A DNA stretch of 64,000 nucleotides from Clostridium sp. DL-VIII (GCF_000230835.1 NZ_CM001240.1:2426501-2490500); one strand, 5' to 3'; positions 37,392 through 47,092 are shown, numbered from the stretch's first letter. Notes: generated from the letters alone by a model not told the origin. Numbers and translations: made by a program.

Positions 37392-37460
37392 AAAATAGAT
37401 ATATGTTTATCAGCTGACTTTTAAATGTTCGTGCTCTGTAAACATGTATCTATTTTTGTG
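37392..37460 (+). terminator. terminator after the MurJ-like gene
   Basis: 17-bp stem (37392-37408 with 37440-37456, one G-U), core ATAGATATATGTTT/AAACATGTATCTAT, 31-base loop, then TTTTTG. Confidence 0.7.
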
Positions 37461-37588
37461 CATATATACTTAAAGCTAAGTAAATATTGAATGCATATTT
37501 TAAGTTATAAATTAAGCTTATAATGAAAATCAATGTTTCTTAAAGCTTTTGTTAGCTACGATGTGTTTGATTTTAGTGTGATTTATTA

Positions 37589-39088
37589 TTAATCTTCTGC
37601 TTCTCCAAATGTTCCTAAATATGCAAAGATTAAGAAGACAAGTCCTATTACAATAAAATTATTTATGATTAATGAACTTGTAAGCATATGTTTTGAGAAT
37701 ATGTTGATAATTATGAAGGTCAAGAAACCGAGTAGTATATATATTGTTATGTTGGATTTGTTTAAGTTAAGTTCAATATGCTTATTAACTTCGTATATAT
37801 TAAGAATAAATCCAACTGTACAGGCTATTAGCATAGTTAGGCTATATCCAAATATATTTATAGAATGAATTGCGGTAAATATGTATAAACATATCAATTC
37901 AATTATGGCTTCAATCATAGAATTTCTAAGAATTATGTTTTGTCTATTTAGACCATTTAATATGCCGAACATGGTTACTGCAGGAAAAAAAATTGGTGCA
38001 GTGAGGGAAGCGAATCTTATATACATACCTAAGTCTACTCTGTCGTAAAACATCTTTCCTAAAGCGTCTGGAATTACATTGCAAATTATTGTGGTTGCTA
38101 TTCCAAGTAGAAATGCAACTTTAATAACCTTTTTAATTCTAATAGAAGCTTCATATTGTTTCCCAAGTACTAGACTTTGAGAAAGATCTGGAATCAATAA
38201 AGTGTTAATTGTAGAAACTACAATTAAAGGAATTGTTATTATGCTAAGCGCCATTCCAGTATATTTCCCTATCATGCTTAAAGCTTCTGAATAACTAAAA
38301 CCAGCTGCAAGTAAGCGTCTTGGAACAATCAGTGTAGAGAGTGTTCCTAAAATGTTAGTTAAAAATCCATTTAACAGAAGAGGAACTGCAATGATAATTA
38401 CATCAAAAAGAAGTTGAACTCTGCCTTCAGGTTTTTCATGAGATTTAGGTATTTTACTTATTGAGTATTTATAATAAATATAAAGAAAAAATAGACTTTG
38501 AAATTCGCCTATACATAATGCAACTGTAGCTAAAGTTACCATTCCCTCAAGAGTTTGAGCTTTTGTCAAAAATATAAGCAAACTTACGGTTAAAATCCTC
38601 ATGGCTTTTTCGCAAATATCAATTATTGCCGGCACTGTAATTTTAGAAGTTCCATAGAAGTATCCCTTAAGTATATTTGAAATTGCAATACAAACCATGG
38701 CTGGGCAAATGACTTTAATAGCATTTATAGTTCTAACATCATTAACACCATATTTACCAAGTGTTGGAGCAAGAAGAAATACTATTATACCTATTAGAAA
38801 GGCCCAGATTATATTGAATAAGGAAACAACCCTGATGGTCCTTACAATATTATTATGCTCACCTTTTTGCGCATAGACAGCGGTTATTTTGGAAATAGAA
38901 GCTACTATTCCAGCAGTCATAAGACATATAAATAAATTGTAAATAGGCATAACCAAGTTATATAAGCCCATTCCTTCTGGCCCTAATATTTTAGAAAGAT
39001 ATATGGAAAATATAAAACCTAAAATACCTGTTGCTATATTGGAAGATACAAGTAAAAAAGAATTCTTTAAAAAATTATCTCTATCCAA
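37589..39088 (-). CDS. spoVB: stage V sporulation protein B (SpoVB)
   Basis: 499-residue polytopic MOP-superfamily membrane protein, about 14 helices. It is needed for spore cortex peptidoglycan synthesis in Bacillus. The opening NSFLLVSSNIATGILGFIFSIYLSKILGPEGMGLYNLVMP and the FYGTSKITVPAIIDICEKAMRI loop are typical of SpoVB rather than of YtgP. The start is TTG 39088, with GGAGTGA at proper distance and no nearby ATG. It lies convergent with the MurJ-like gene. Confidence 0.88.
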   Translation of the reverse strand: MDRDNFLKNSFLLVSSNIATGILGFIFSIYLSKILGPEGMGLYNLVMPIYNLFICLMTAGIVASISKITAVYAQKGEHNNIVRTIRVVSLFNIIWAFLIGIIVFLLAPTLGKYGVNDVRTINAIKVICPAMVCIAISNILKGYFYGTSKITVPAIIDICEKAMRILTVSLLIFLTKAQTLEGMVTLATVALCIGEFQSLFFLYIYYKYSISKIPKSHEKPEGRVQLLFDVIIIAVPLLLNGFLTNILGTLSTLIVPRRLLAAGFSYSEALSMIGKYTGMALSIITIPLIVVSTINTLLIPDLSQSLVLGKQYEASIRIKKVIKVAFLLGIATTIICNVIPDALGKMFYDRVDLGMYIRFASLTAPIFFPAVTMFGILNGLNRQNIILRNSMIEAIIELICLYIFTAIHSINIFGYSLTMLIACTVGFILNIYEVNKHIELNLNKSNITIYILLGFLTFIIINIFSKHMLTSSLIINNFIVIGLVFLIFAYLGTFGEAED

Positions 39089-39289
39089 AGCTTATTCACT
39101 CCTTTAAATTACTATAAAGCATATTCGTCATAAAGTGTAAATATGAATTGATAGAAATATTAAGTTAAATAAGTTAAAGTGAAAATAATTTAAAATATTA
39201 TTTATATTTACAAATTAGCCAAAAAAAAGATATAATTATACTTATACGTAAAACTAACAATATAATGGGGAAAGTAAGGGGGAAGAATA

Positions 39290-40120
39290 ATGGATAAAAT
39301 TTCAGAGAAGGAAATGATAAATCTTTTTTACAATGTAATGCCGTACATAGAATCACTTTTTGATTCAGAGGCGTCTTTAGCATTAGCAGATACTAAAAAA
39401 TACTTATATACAAATACGAGTGAAAGGTTAAAGCTAAATGCAAAAGAAGGGGATGCTATACCAAGTGGTGGCGCAGTTGCTGATGCACTCAGTAGAGGTA
39501 AAGAGATAATAAAAATAGTACCTGAAAATGTGTACGGAGTAGCATTTAAGTCATATGCAATTCCTATAAAAGAAGAAAATGAAGTTGTTGGGGTTTTGGT
39601 AGTAGGTAAGAGCTTAGAAAAGAAAAATGATTTAATTGATATTACACAAAAATTATCAGAATCACTTTCGCAGATATCAATTGGGATAAATGATATTTCT
39701 AAAGGAGTACAGGAATTAGCAACAATGAATGAGCAAATATTATTAGAAACTAAAGAAGCTACTGAAAGTGCAAAAGATACTGATAAAATATTAACTTTCA
39801 TTCAAGGGATTTCTTCACAAACAAATCTTCTAGGATTAAATGCTGCTATTGAGGCAGCTAGAGCAGGAGATGCAGGAAAAGGGTTCAGTGTTGTTGCTCA
39901 AGAAATTAGGAAATTATCAAATTCTTCTAATGAATCTATTAAAAAAATTGATTCTGTTATGAAGAACATTTCTTCTTCGATAGTAACTATAAATAATAGT
40001 TTAACAAACTCAAATGATGTCTCACAAAATCAATCAGCATCATTAGAAGAAATAGCAGCTTCTATTTCAGAATTAAATACAACAGCTAAGAAACTTGAAG
40101 AATTAGCTAATCAATTATAA
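39290..40120 (+). CDS. soluble methyl-accepting chemotaxis-like protein
   Basis: 276 residues without signal peptide or membrane helix. The N-terminal half (about 1-115) is a small sensor domain; [24 protein letters not shown] has the look of a PAS/GAF/Cache-like fold. The C-terminal half is a short MCP signalling helix pair with the conserved hairpin tip [19 protein letters not shown]. The signalling domain is much shorter than in membrane receptors, so methylation helices are largely missing. Size and layout match the soluble receptor YfmS of B. subtilis. Such proteins may couple an intracellular signal to CheA. ATG 39290 is preceded by AAGGGGGAAG. A terminator follows at 40136. Confidence 0.87.
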   Translation: MDKISEKEMINLFYNVMPYIESLFDSEASLALADTKKYLYTNTSERLKLNAKEGDAIPSGGAVADALSRGKEIIKIVPENVYGVAFKSYAIPIKEENEVVGVLVVGKSLEKKNDLIDITQKLSESLSQISIGINDISKGVQELATMNEQILLETKEATESAKDTDKILTFIQGISSQTNLLGLNAAIEAARAGDAGKGFSVVAQEIRKLSNSSNESIKKIDSVMKNISSSIVTINNSLTNSNDVSQNQSASLEEIAASISELNTTAKKLEELANQL

Positions 40121-40135
40121 AGATTATTAAAAAAT

Positions 40136-40183
40136 AAAGTCATTCCTTTTAGCTAGCGGACTCTAGAAGGAATGACTTTTTTA
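40136..40183 (+). terminator. intrinsic terminator after the chemoreceptor gene
   Basis: AAAGTCATTCCTT / AAGGAATGACTTTTTT with a 17-base loop. Confidence 0.85.
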
Positions 40184-40267
40184 CTGAAATTTTCATATAT
40201 ATCTATGAAAAGTCAGGGGATTTTCATAATTTTAATTTATAACTTTTATTTCTTAACTGAATAAATA

Positions 40268-41383
40268 TTATTTCAAGTTTTCCGGGTTTAGTACTTTAAG
40301 TTCATCAATTACAAAAATTCCATCCTTTCTTATTAGAACATCATCAAAGTAAATTTCACCACCGCCATAATCAGCTCTTTGTATCAAAACTAAGTCCCAA
40401 TGAATAGCAGAGCTATTTCCATTTGGAGCTTCATCATAAGAAGCACCTGGAGTAAAGTGAATTGAACCTGCTATTTTTTCATCGAATAAGGTATCTTTCA
40501 TAGGATGAAGAATATAAGGATTAACACCTATTGCAAATTCACCAACATATCTTGCGCCATCATCAGTGTTTAATATTTCATTTAATCGCTTAGAATTGTT
40601 TGCAGTAGCATTTATGATTTTACCATCTTTAAATTCAAATTTAATATCAGTAAAAGTAAATCCGTTGTAAGCAGATGGTGTGTTATAAGCTAGAGTACCA
40701 TTAATTGAATTTTTAACTGGTGCAGTATAAACTTCTCCATCTGGGATGTTAGCCTTACCATCACATTTAATCGCAGGAATATCTTTTATTGAAAAAGTTA
40801 AATCTGTACCTGGAGCGACTAATCTTACTTTGTCAGTTTTATTCATTAATTCTACTAGTGAATCCATAGCCTTTGACATTTTAGAGTAATCCAAATTACA
40901 TACATTAAAATAGAATTCCTCAAAAGCTTCTGTACTCATATCTGCGCTTTGAGCCATAGAATAATTAGGATATCTTAAGACACACCATTTAGTATTTGGA
41001 ACCCTTATGTCTGAATGAACTGGTGCTTTAAAGTATCTATTATATAGGTTCATTTTTTCTTCAGGAACATCTGAAAGTTCAGAAGAATTATTACTAGCCC
41101 TGACCCCTATATAGGCATCCATGTCTTTCATTCTTAAAGCTTCGTATTTAGCTCTGAGATCTAATTGTCCTTTTGAAGTATTCATAAGCAATTCACGTTC
41201 TAATTCATTATCCTTTATTGATACAAAAGGAATTGCATTTGCCTTATAAACTTCTTTGATTAACTCTTTAATTAAAGGCGTTTCTACTCCATTAGCTTCA
41301 ATAAGGACTTTTTCACCTTCTTTAAGTTCACATGAATAATTTATTAAATTACTAGCAAGTTTAGTATTTCTAGGATCTGTCAT
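40268..41383 (-). CDS. M29-family aminopeptidase
   Basis: 371 residues of the AmpS/PepS/aminopeptidase T family. Characteristic segments: LVAPGTDLTFSIK, CDGKANIPDGEVYTAP, GARYVGEFAIGVNP and HFTPGASYDEAPNGNSSAIHWD. They hold the Glu/His/Asp ligands of the dinuclear metal site. It releases N-terminal amino acids from peptides in the cytosol. ATG 41383 follows AAGGAGGAATGACC. It diverges from the 41726 gene across a palindrome-rich intergenic region. Confidence 0.93.
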   Translation of the reverse strand: MTDPRNTKLASNLINYSCELKEGEKVLIEANGVETPLIKELIKEVYKANAIPFVSIKDNELERELLMNTSKGQLDLRAKYEALRMKDMDAYIGVRASNNSSELSDVPEEKMNLYNRYFKAPVHSDIRVPNTKWCVLRYPNYSMAQSADMSTEAFEEFYFNVCNLDYSKMSKAMDSLVELMNKTDKVRLVAPGTDLTFSIKDIPAIKCDGKANIPDGEVYTAPVKNSINGTLAYNTPSAYNGFTFTDIKFEFKDGKIINATANNSKRLNEILNTDDGARYVGEFAIGVNPYILHPMKDTLFDEKIAGSIHFTPGASYDEAPNGNSSAIHWDLVLIQRADYGGGEIYFDDVLIRKDGIFVIDELKVLNPENLK

Positions 41384-41443
41384 AGGTCATTCCTCCTTAT
41401 ATTTTTATAAATTATTTATATTTAGAATTATATTAATGACTTT

Positions 41444-41627
41444 ATACTCATAAAGAGTATGTAGAATTTAATATAATGTATTTTTATTGATATCCATATA
41501 TGGATATCAATAAGTTTATGGTAAATTTACCAATAAAATTATATATGACCAATATATATAGTATATCATATAAAGAACATTTTTAAATTAAAGGTCTTAT
41601 TTCATTAGATTTACAATATAAATCTAA
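41444..41627. promoter_or_regulatory. divergent intergenic region with four inverted repeats
   Basis: Between divergent genes: ATACTC-ATAAA-GAGTAT (41444-41460); a perfect 30-bp palindrome with arms TTATTGATATCCATA/TATGGATATCAATAA (41484-41513); TGGTAAATTTACCA (41519-41532); TTAGATTTA-CAATA-TAAATCTAA (41605-41627). No T-tracts follow, so operator sites are likelier than terminators. Regulators unknown. Confidence 0.65.
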
Positions 41628-41725
41628 TATAGATATTATACATTATGTATTAAGAAAAGTTTGATTCAGAAGAAGGTTAATTAGTTTTTATAGATTTCTA
41701 ATTAAAGCGGTAAGGGGAGAATGAA

Positions 41726-43027
41726 GTGAAAAGGTTTCTAAAATTTTTAATTATTTCAATTATAATAGTTGTAGTAGCATTTGGAGTATTTAATTTTTCA
41801 AATCAATATAAAATGAATACGCTAAAAAACAATATAAGTTGGAGCGTCGCGTATAAGAATTGTAATGACTCAGTAGCTTTTGATCAAGATAATAATAAAA
41901 ATACTTATGTAGCATATGAAAATTATATTAAAGTGATTAAGGAAGATGGGAGAGAAGAAACTTTATTACAAGATAATACGTTAAAAATAGAAAACTTATT
42001 ATTTTACAATAATAAATTATACTTTATTTCTAAGGATAGTTTATATAAATATGATTTAAGTGATAAGAGTCTGCAGTTAGTAATAGATAATATACCTTGT
42101 GAAGGCAAATATTTAGATAGAAATATAATCATAAGAAATTCAAGACTTCTTTTGTCTATAGGAACTGTTACTAATTCAGGGATAGCAGCATATGAAAGTG
42201 ATTATTCAATCAATAAAGTTCCACACGATAAAAGTCCAATAGATATAACATTAAATGGTTTTAACTATGGAGAAAAGAAAACAGGTGCTTTCATGCCTTA
42301 TGGAAATTCTAGTGAAGAAGGACAGAAAATAAGGGCGCAGAGTTTAGCCAATGCATGTGTTGTAGAAATAAATTTAAGCACTAATAAATCAACCTTATAT
42401 TCATCAGGAATAAGAAATATAACTGGATGGGATTTAGATGATGATGGAAATCTTATTGGAATTGTCGGAGGAATGGAGAATGTTGGAGATAGGCCTATAA
42501 ATAGAGATTTCGATTATCTTTATAAAATAGATAAAGGTAAATGGTATGGCTGGCCAGATTTTAGTGGAGGAGATCCTATAACATCTTCTAGATTTAAAGG
42601 AGATAAGCTTGTATCAAATCTTATTCAAAATCCTCCAAATAAAATTGTTCCAGGGCCAATTTATCAATTTAAAAATGTTAGTGCTATAAGATATTTAGCT
42701 ATTGATAAAGAAGGAAAAATATTAGAAAAAAATACTAAAGTATATTATGATAGTAAGAATAATGTTATATCAGCAATAAATAGCAAAAGTATCGTATATG
42801 ATTTATTGAAGTTAAAGGATAATAGCAATATAAAAGGAATAAAATATTTAGATGGAGATATTTATATTTTAGATAGTGGAACTGGATGTATTTATAAGTT
42901 GCAGTCTGAAGGACCTAGATTCGAATTCAATCTTCCAAAATCAATCTGGATATTTATAGGCGTTCTTTTAGCTACAATAACCAGTTTAGTTATATATAAG
43001 ATTTATAATAAAAAACGTACAAAATAG
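41726..43027 (+). CDS. membrane-anchored beta-propeller protein, sugar-dehydrogenase-like
   Basis: 433 residues with an N-terminal membrane helix (about 5-25) and a C-terminal one (about 408-426) followed by basic KKRTK. The large domain between them lies outside. It shows propeller-like repeats and the segment WYGWPDFSGGDPI, typical of soluble glucose/sorbosone dehydrogenase (GSDH) propellers. Conserved catalytic residues of that family cannot be confirmed, so enzyme activity is open. The start is GTG 41726, with GGGGAGA upstream. It diverges from the M29 gene across the palindrome cluster and ends in a strong terminator. Confidence 0.75.
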   Translation: MKRFLKFLIISIIIVVVAFGVFNFSNQYKMNTLKNNISWSVAYKNCNDSVAFDQDNNKNTYVAYENYIKVIKEDGREETLLQDNTLKIENLLFYNNKLYFISKDSLYKYDLSDKSLQLVIDNIPCEGKYLDRNIIIRNSRLLLSIGTVTNSGIAAYESDYSINKVPHDKSPIDITLNGFNYGEKKTGAFMPYGNSSEEGQKIRAQSLANACVVEINLSTNKSTLYSSGIRNITGWDLDDDGNLIGIVGGMENVGDRPINRDFDYLYKIDKGKWYGWPDFSGGDPITSSRFKGDKLVSNLIQNPPNKIVPGPIYQFKNVSAIRYLAIDKEGKILEKNTKVYYDSKNNVISAINSKSIVYDLLKLKDNSNIKGIKYLDGDIYILDSGTGCIYKLQSEGPRFEFNLPKSIWIFIGVLLATITSLVIYKIYNKKRTK

Positions 43028-43084
43028 CATAAACACATTTATTTAGTTGAATATTTTTAGTATAAAAATTCGGAAAAGCAATAG

Positions 43085-43123
43085 GCTGCCTCAAGATTAA
43101 TTTTGTTTTGAGGCAGCTTTTTT
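43085..43123 (+). terminator. intrinsic terminator after the beta-propeller gene
   Basis: GCTGCCTCAA (43085-43094) / TTGAGGCAGC (43108-43117), then TTTTTT. Confidence 0.9.
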
Positions 43124-43236
43124 ACGAAAAATATAGGAATCTTTTTTGAATCTAAAAAATAAAAATAATATGTTTAAAAATATGTAAAAAATGTTAAAAT
43201 ATAACCAAAGGTTCAGATGAAGTAGGAGGGAACAGC

Positions 43237-43797
43237 ATGGGCAAAACATTAGTAATAAATTTAGAAGATGTTGTTTTTGAAGGGGATATATTAGATGTAG
43301 GAGATAAAAATCTCGGTATTATATATAATATTTCTAAAGAAGTAGAAGAAGAATTATCTTTAGATTATGTACGTAGCGATACTAAAATGGAATTAAAGAG
43401 TAGAGAATATGATGCGTGTACGTTTTTTTTTGATCTAAATAAAATATGGACTAGTTTAGAAAAAGAAAGATTGATTAAGGAAGTAAGCTCATATATAAGA
43501 GATGATGGAGAAATATTCATATGGGACATAAAAAAGGAAAGAGGAAAAGTATTCAATAACAAAATAAGAGTTATATTACCGAATGGGAAAATAAAAGAAT
43601 TTATATTTAAGAACTTAAATATACTTTTAAGCTCAAATATAGAAGAATTAAAAAAAATCCTTGAAAAATACTTCAAAATAGAAGAAACTAAAGCATGGGA
43701 AGATGTTTTTTTTATTAGAGGAAGGAAACTGGAAACCAAAGTTATAGCAGAGGAGAAAGTTAAGGATGAAGGTACTGATTACGGCAATAGACTCTAA
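43237..43797 (+). CDS. methyltransferase-like protein (degenerate Rossmann)
   Basis: 186 residues. The pattern VVFEGDILDVGDKNLGIIYNIS, then YDACTFFFDLNKIW and YIRDDGEIFIWDI follows the strand/helix order of class I SAM-dependent methyltransferases. The glycine-rich E/DxGxGxG SAM loop is reduced to DVGDKNLG. Catalytic competence is doubtful. It overlaps the radical-SAM gene by 32 bases and has GTAGGAGGG before its ATG, so the two are one translational unit and probably work together. The family name cannot be given with confidence. Confidence 0.7.
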   Translation: MGKTLVINLEDVVFEGDILDVGDKNLGIIYNISKEVEEELSLDYVRSDTKMELKSREYDACTFFFDLNKIWTSLEKERLIKEVSSYIRDDGEIFIWDIKKERGKVFNNKIRVILPNGKIKEFIFKNLNILLSSNIEELKKILEKYFKIEETKAWEDVFFIRGRKLETKVIAEEKVKDEGTDYGNRL

Positions 43798-45436
43798 ATT
43801 TATTCATAGTAATTTAGCAGTTAGATATTTAAAGAATTTTACAAGAGATATGGATTATGAAGGAAGAATAAAGGAATTTACTATAAATGATAGAGAAGGA
43901 AGAATATTAGAAGAAATAATTGAAGAAAAGCCAGATGTTGTAGCATTTTCTACATATATTTGGAATGTTGAACTTGTTTCAAGAGTTTCCAATTTAATAA
44001 AAAAGGTAAATCCTAAAATAGAAATTCTCTATGGTGGGCCAGAAGTCTCATTTGATTCAAGAAGCTTTCTAAAAAATAATGTAGGAGAATACGTTATTGA
44101 AGGGGAAGGTGAAAAGACTTATAAAGATTTTATTTTATATAAACTAGGAAAAATGAAGCTTGAAGATGTTAGAGGGTTACATTATAAAATTAATGACGAG
44201 GTTTATTCTAATGAGAAGCGTCCATTAATGTCTATGGATGAAATAGTATTTCCATATGATGAAGATGAGGATCTAAGTAATAAAATTGTATATTATGAAG
44301 CTTCAAGAGGATGTCCTTTTAATTGTAAATATTGTCTTTCGTCTACAAGTCATGGAGTTAGATTTTTAGAAATAGAGAGAGTTTTAAAAGAGTTAATGTA
44401 TTTTGTTAATAAAAAAGTTAGATTAGTTAAATTTGTTGATCGTACATTTAACTGCAATTCTAAATTTGCTATGGCAATATGGGACTTTTTAATAAAACAA
44501 GATACAAATACTCAATTTCATTTTGAAATATCAGCAGACATATTGAAGCCTCAGGAAATAGAACTTTTATCAAAGGCTCCAAAAGGAAGATTTAGATTTG
44601 AAGTTGGAGTTCAAACAACTAATGACGAAGTTTTAAGAAATATAAATAGATTTGTTAATTTTAATGATATAAAAGAAAAGGTTCTAGAAATTGAAGCGTT
44701 GAGAAATATAGACCAGCATCTAGATTTAATAGCAGGACTTCCGGGAGAAGATTATGAATCTTTTAAGAAATCTTTTAATGATATGTATGAAATAAGACCA
44801 GAAGAAATTCAACTTGGTTTCTTAAAACTATTAAAGGGATCTTCTATGAGAGAAGATGCAGATAAATATGGGATGGAATATTCACCATATCCACCATATG
44901 AAATTTTAAAAACCGATAAACTTTCTTATGAAGAGTTATTAAAGCTTAAGAAAGTTGAAGAAATGGTGGATAAATATTATAACTCACAAAAGTTCAATTA
45001 TATAATTGGGTATTTTGAGAAAAAGTTCAATTCACCATTTGAATTTTATTATAGTTTAGGAATGTTTTTTGAAAGTCAGGGATATTTTAATAAGAATATA
45101 GGGAATGTAGAATATTATAAAGTATTTTTAGACTTCAATGCAGACATATTGGGAGAAAGTAATAAATATGTAAAAGAAATAATAAGGTTCAATTATTTGA
45201 TTTATTATAAAAAAAGGGGATTGCCAGAGTTTATAAGAAGTGATATGGAAAAAGAAGAGGAAAAGAGCATAAAAGAGACTTTAAAAGAAAAATATTCATT
45301 TAAAGAATATCATTTGGAGAAGTTTAAAATTAATGTTGAAAAATATATTGAAACTGGTGAGATACTAGAGGAAAATACTTATTATCTATTTAATGAAAAA
45401 GCTGATTATATCTCGATTACTAAAGAGTTTAACTAA
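43766..45436 (+). CDS. B12-binding-domain radical SAM protein
   Basis: 556 residues. The N-terminal cobalamin-binding-type Rossmann domain (about 1-140) includes KPDVVAFSTYIWNVE and ILYGGPEVS. The radical SAM core has the CxxxCxxC cluster motif GCPFNCKYCLSS (about residue 182) and the GLPGED motif. A C-terminal helical region of about 200 residues resembles the DUF4080 tail found in clostridial members. The substrate is unknown; relatives methylate or rearrange unactivated carbons. ATG 43766 lies within the methyltransferase-like gene; GGAGAAAG precedes it. A terminator follows at 45451. Confidence 0.9.
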   Translation: MKVLITAIDSKFIHSNLAVRYLKNFTRDMDYEGRIKEFTINDREGRILEEIIEEKPDVVAFSTYIWNVELVSRVSNLIKKVNPKIEILYGGPEVSFDSRSFLKNNVGEYVIEGEGEKTYKDFILYKLGKMKLEDVRGLHYKINDEVYSNEKRPLMSMDEIVFPYDEDEDLSNKIVYYEASRGCPFNCKYCLSSTSHGVRFLEIERVLKELMYFVNKKVRLVKFVDRTFNCNSKFAMAIWDFLIKQDTNTQFHFEISADILKPQEIELLSKAPKGRFRFEVGVQTTNDEVLRNINRFVNFNDIKEKVLEIEALRNIDQHLDLIAGLPGEDYESFKKSFNDMYEIRPEEIQLGFLKLLKGSSMREDADKYGMEYSPYPPYEILKTDKLSYEELLKLKKVEEMVDKYYNSQKFNYIIGYFEKKFNSPFEFYYSLGMFFESQGYFNKNIGNVEYYKVFLDFNADILGESNKYVKEIIRFNYLIYYKKRGLPEFIRSDMEKEEEKSIKETLKEKYSFKEYHLEKFKINVEKYIETGEILEENTYYLFNEKADYISITKEFN

Positions 45437-45450
45437 TATATTGAAAGCAT

Positions 45451-45487
45451 AAAATTAGGAAACCTATTAATGGTTTCCTAATTTTAT
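45451..45487 (+). terminator. terminator after the radical SAM gene
   Basis: AATTAGGAAACC / GGTTTCCTAATT with TATTAAT loop, then TTATATTG; A-rich on the left so possibly bidirectional. Confidence 0.75.
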
Positions 45488-45523
45488 ATTGTTTTATGAA
45501 ACTGCACGATATTTCATACGGCT

Positions 45524-47092
45524 CTAATTTATAGAAAAGGAATCTTTTATTACTTTAAGAGGCCTCATCATATCGTGATCTTCATGTTCGAGAAAGTGAC
45601 AGTGCCATACAAAGTCGCCTGCATGGTCTTTAAAGTGCATAATAATTCGTGTGACTTTTCCACCATCAGCTCTGACAACGTCCTTCCACCCCTGCTCGAA
45701 AGGTAGAGGGGCTTCAGCTGGACCAGTATATTCGATCTTACCATCAGTTTGATATTTCTGAATATCAAAAGGTCTTCTGTCTAGTATCTTAAATTGAACT
45801 AAGTGAACATGAATAGGATGTGAAAGGTTCGCAACAGGATTAATTAAATTCCATATTTCTATGCTATCTAGTTCAGGTTTTTCTGTAGCAGGATCTGACC
45901 ACATTCTATTGTTTAGTAAAAGCATTGGCCTACCATAATGATCAGTAGATACATTTAAAGGTAGATCACGAACATTTGTAGCCATTTCTTCATCTATATG
46001 AGTAAAAGGATATAATTCTTCTGGAACTTCACTAGTGTCCTTAGATTTTAGAGGAAGTGTTACTTTAAACCTCATTACTACTGACAAATTAGGATCAGTG
46101 TTTGCATTTAGAAGAGTTATTTCTTCACCTTTAAATTTTGAAAAATCTATTACAATATCTATTCTCTCAGCTGGATATAGGATGAAGGAAGATATTTTAG
46201 CTGTGTGGTGTAAAAGCCCTCCGTCTGTACCAATTTGATAGAATTCAGAATTATTGGATAGGCTTAGGTTATAATCTCGTCTATTGGAAGCATTTAATAT
46301 TCTAAATCTATATTTTCTAGGCTCAACATTTAAATAAGGCCACACCTTACCATTCACTACTATTGTATTACCTAAAAATCCTGGCACTATTGACGGTTTA
46401 ACAGGTACAGGAAATGGAGGGGTATCAGGATAAAATAATGAACCATCAGCATTAAATGATTTGTCTTGTATCATCATTGGTATTTCATAGATTCCTCCTG
46501 GTAAATGTAATCTTTTTTCCTGAGGATCTCTAATTAAATAAAAACCAGCAAGTCCAGCATATACATTTAGTCTTGTTATTCCCATGCTGTGATCATGATA
46601 CCATAGTGTAGTGGATTGTTGATGATTGGTATATTCATATATTTTCCGAGTAAATGATGGCCCGGTAATCGAATAGTTCTGAGTATACCAAGCTTCTGGA
46701 TAGCCATCACTATGAGGTTCTATATTAGCACCATGTACATGAACCACAGTTCTTACATCAGGTGTATCAATAGCTCCATGAAGAGTATGATCTATTGGAA
46801 GAAGATGCTTATAAGGCAGGCTATTGATCCATTTTACATAAATGGTCTTATCCTTCATAGTTTCAATAGTTGGCCCTGGATAACGGCCTTCATATCCCCA
46901 AACTCTGGTAAAAGGGAATGAGCTGTGAAATTTATGATATGCTTGTATCATATGAATTTCATAATATGCAGCTTTTCCAATCCAGTCAACTGGTTTAGCA
47001 ACTTCTGGAATTTGTAGTCTATCTATAAATTTTGGAATTGTATCTGGTTTAGATGGATCAATTTTTTGTACAGGTACGTCAGTACATTTCAT
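45524..47092 (-). CDS. CotA-like multicopper oxidase (laccase)
   Basis: 522 residues, three cupredoxin domains. All copper sites are present: HVHG and YHDHSMG (type 2/3), HPIHVHLVQF, and HCHFLEHEDHDMMRP with the type 1 Cys and the axial Met ten residues later, as in B. subtilis spore-coat laccase CotA. CotA oxidises phenolics with O2, so its presence in an anaerobe is notable. A GTG at 47101 is in frame, but AAGGA suits ATG 47092 better. Upstream on the minus strand CATACTTTA (47134-47126) matches a sigma-K-like -10, hinting at spore-coat expression. Strong similarity of motif layout to Bacillus suggests transfer, which is inference. Confidence 0.93.
   Translation of the reverse strand: MKCTDVPVQKIDPSKPDTIPKFIDRLQIPEVAKPVDWIGKAAYYEIHMIQAYHKFHSSFPFTRVWGYEGRYPGPTIETMKDKTIYVKWINSLPYKHLLPIDHTLHGAIDTPDVRTVVHVHGANIEPHSDGYPEAWYTQNYSITGPSFTRKIYEYTNHQQSTTLWYHDHSMGITRLNVYAGLAGFYLIRDPQEKRLHLPGGIYEIPMMIQDKSFNADGSLFYPDTPPFPVPVKPSIVPGFLGNTIVVNGKVWPYLNVEPRKYRFRILNASNRRDYNLSLSNNSEFYQIGTDGGLLHHTAKISSFILYPAERIDIVIDFSKFKGEEITLLNANTDPNLSVVMRFKVTLPLKSKDTSEVPEELYPFTHIDEEMATNVRDLPLNVSTDHYGRPMLLLNNRMWSDPATEKPELDSIEIWNLINPVANLSHPIHVHLVQFKILDRRPFDIQKYQTDGKIEYTGPAEAPLPFEQGWKDVVRADGGKVTRIIMHFKDHAGDFVWHCHFLEHEDHDMMRPLKVIKDSFSIN

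Noticed and set aside
39328..39801. 157-codon minus-strand frame inside the chemoreceptor gene
   Set aside because: Antisense shadow; the plus strand has well-defined motifs and a ribosome site.
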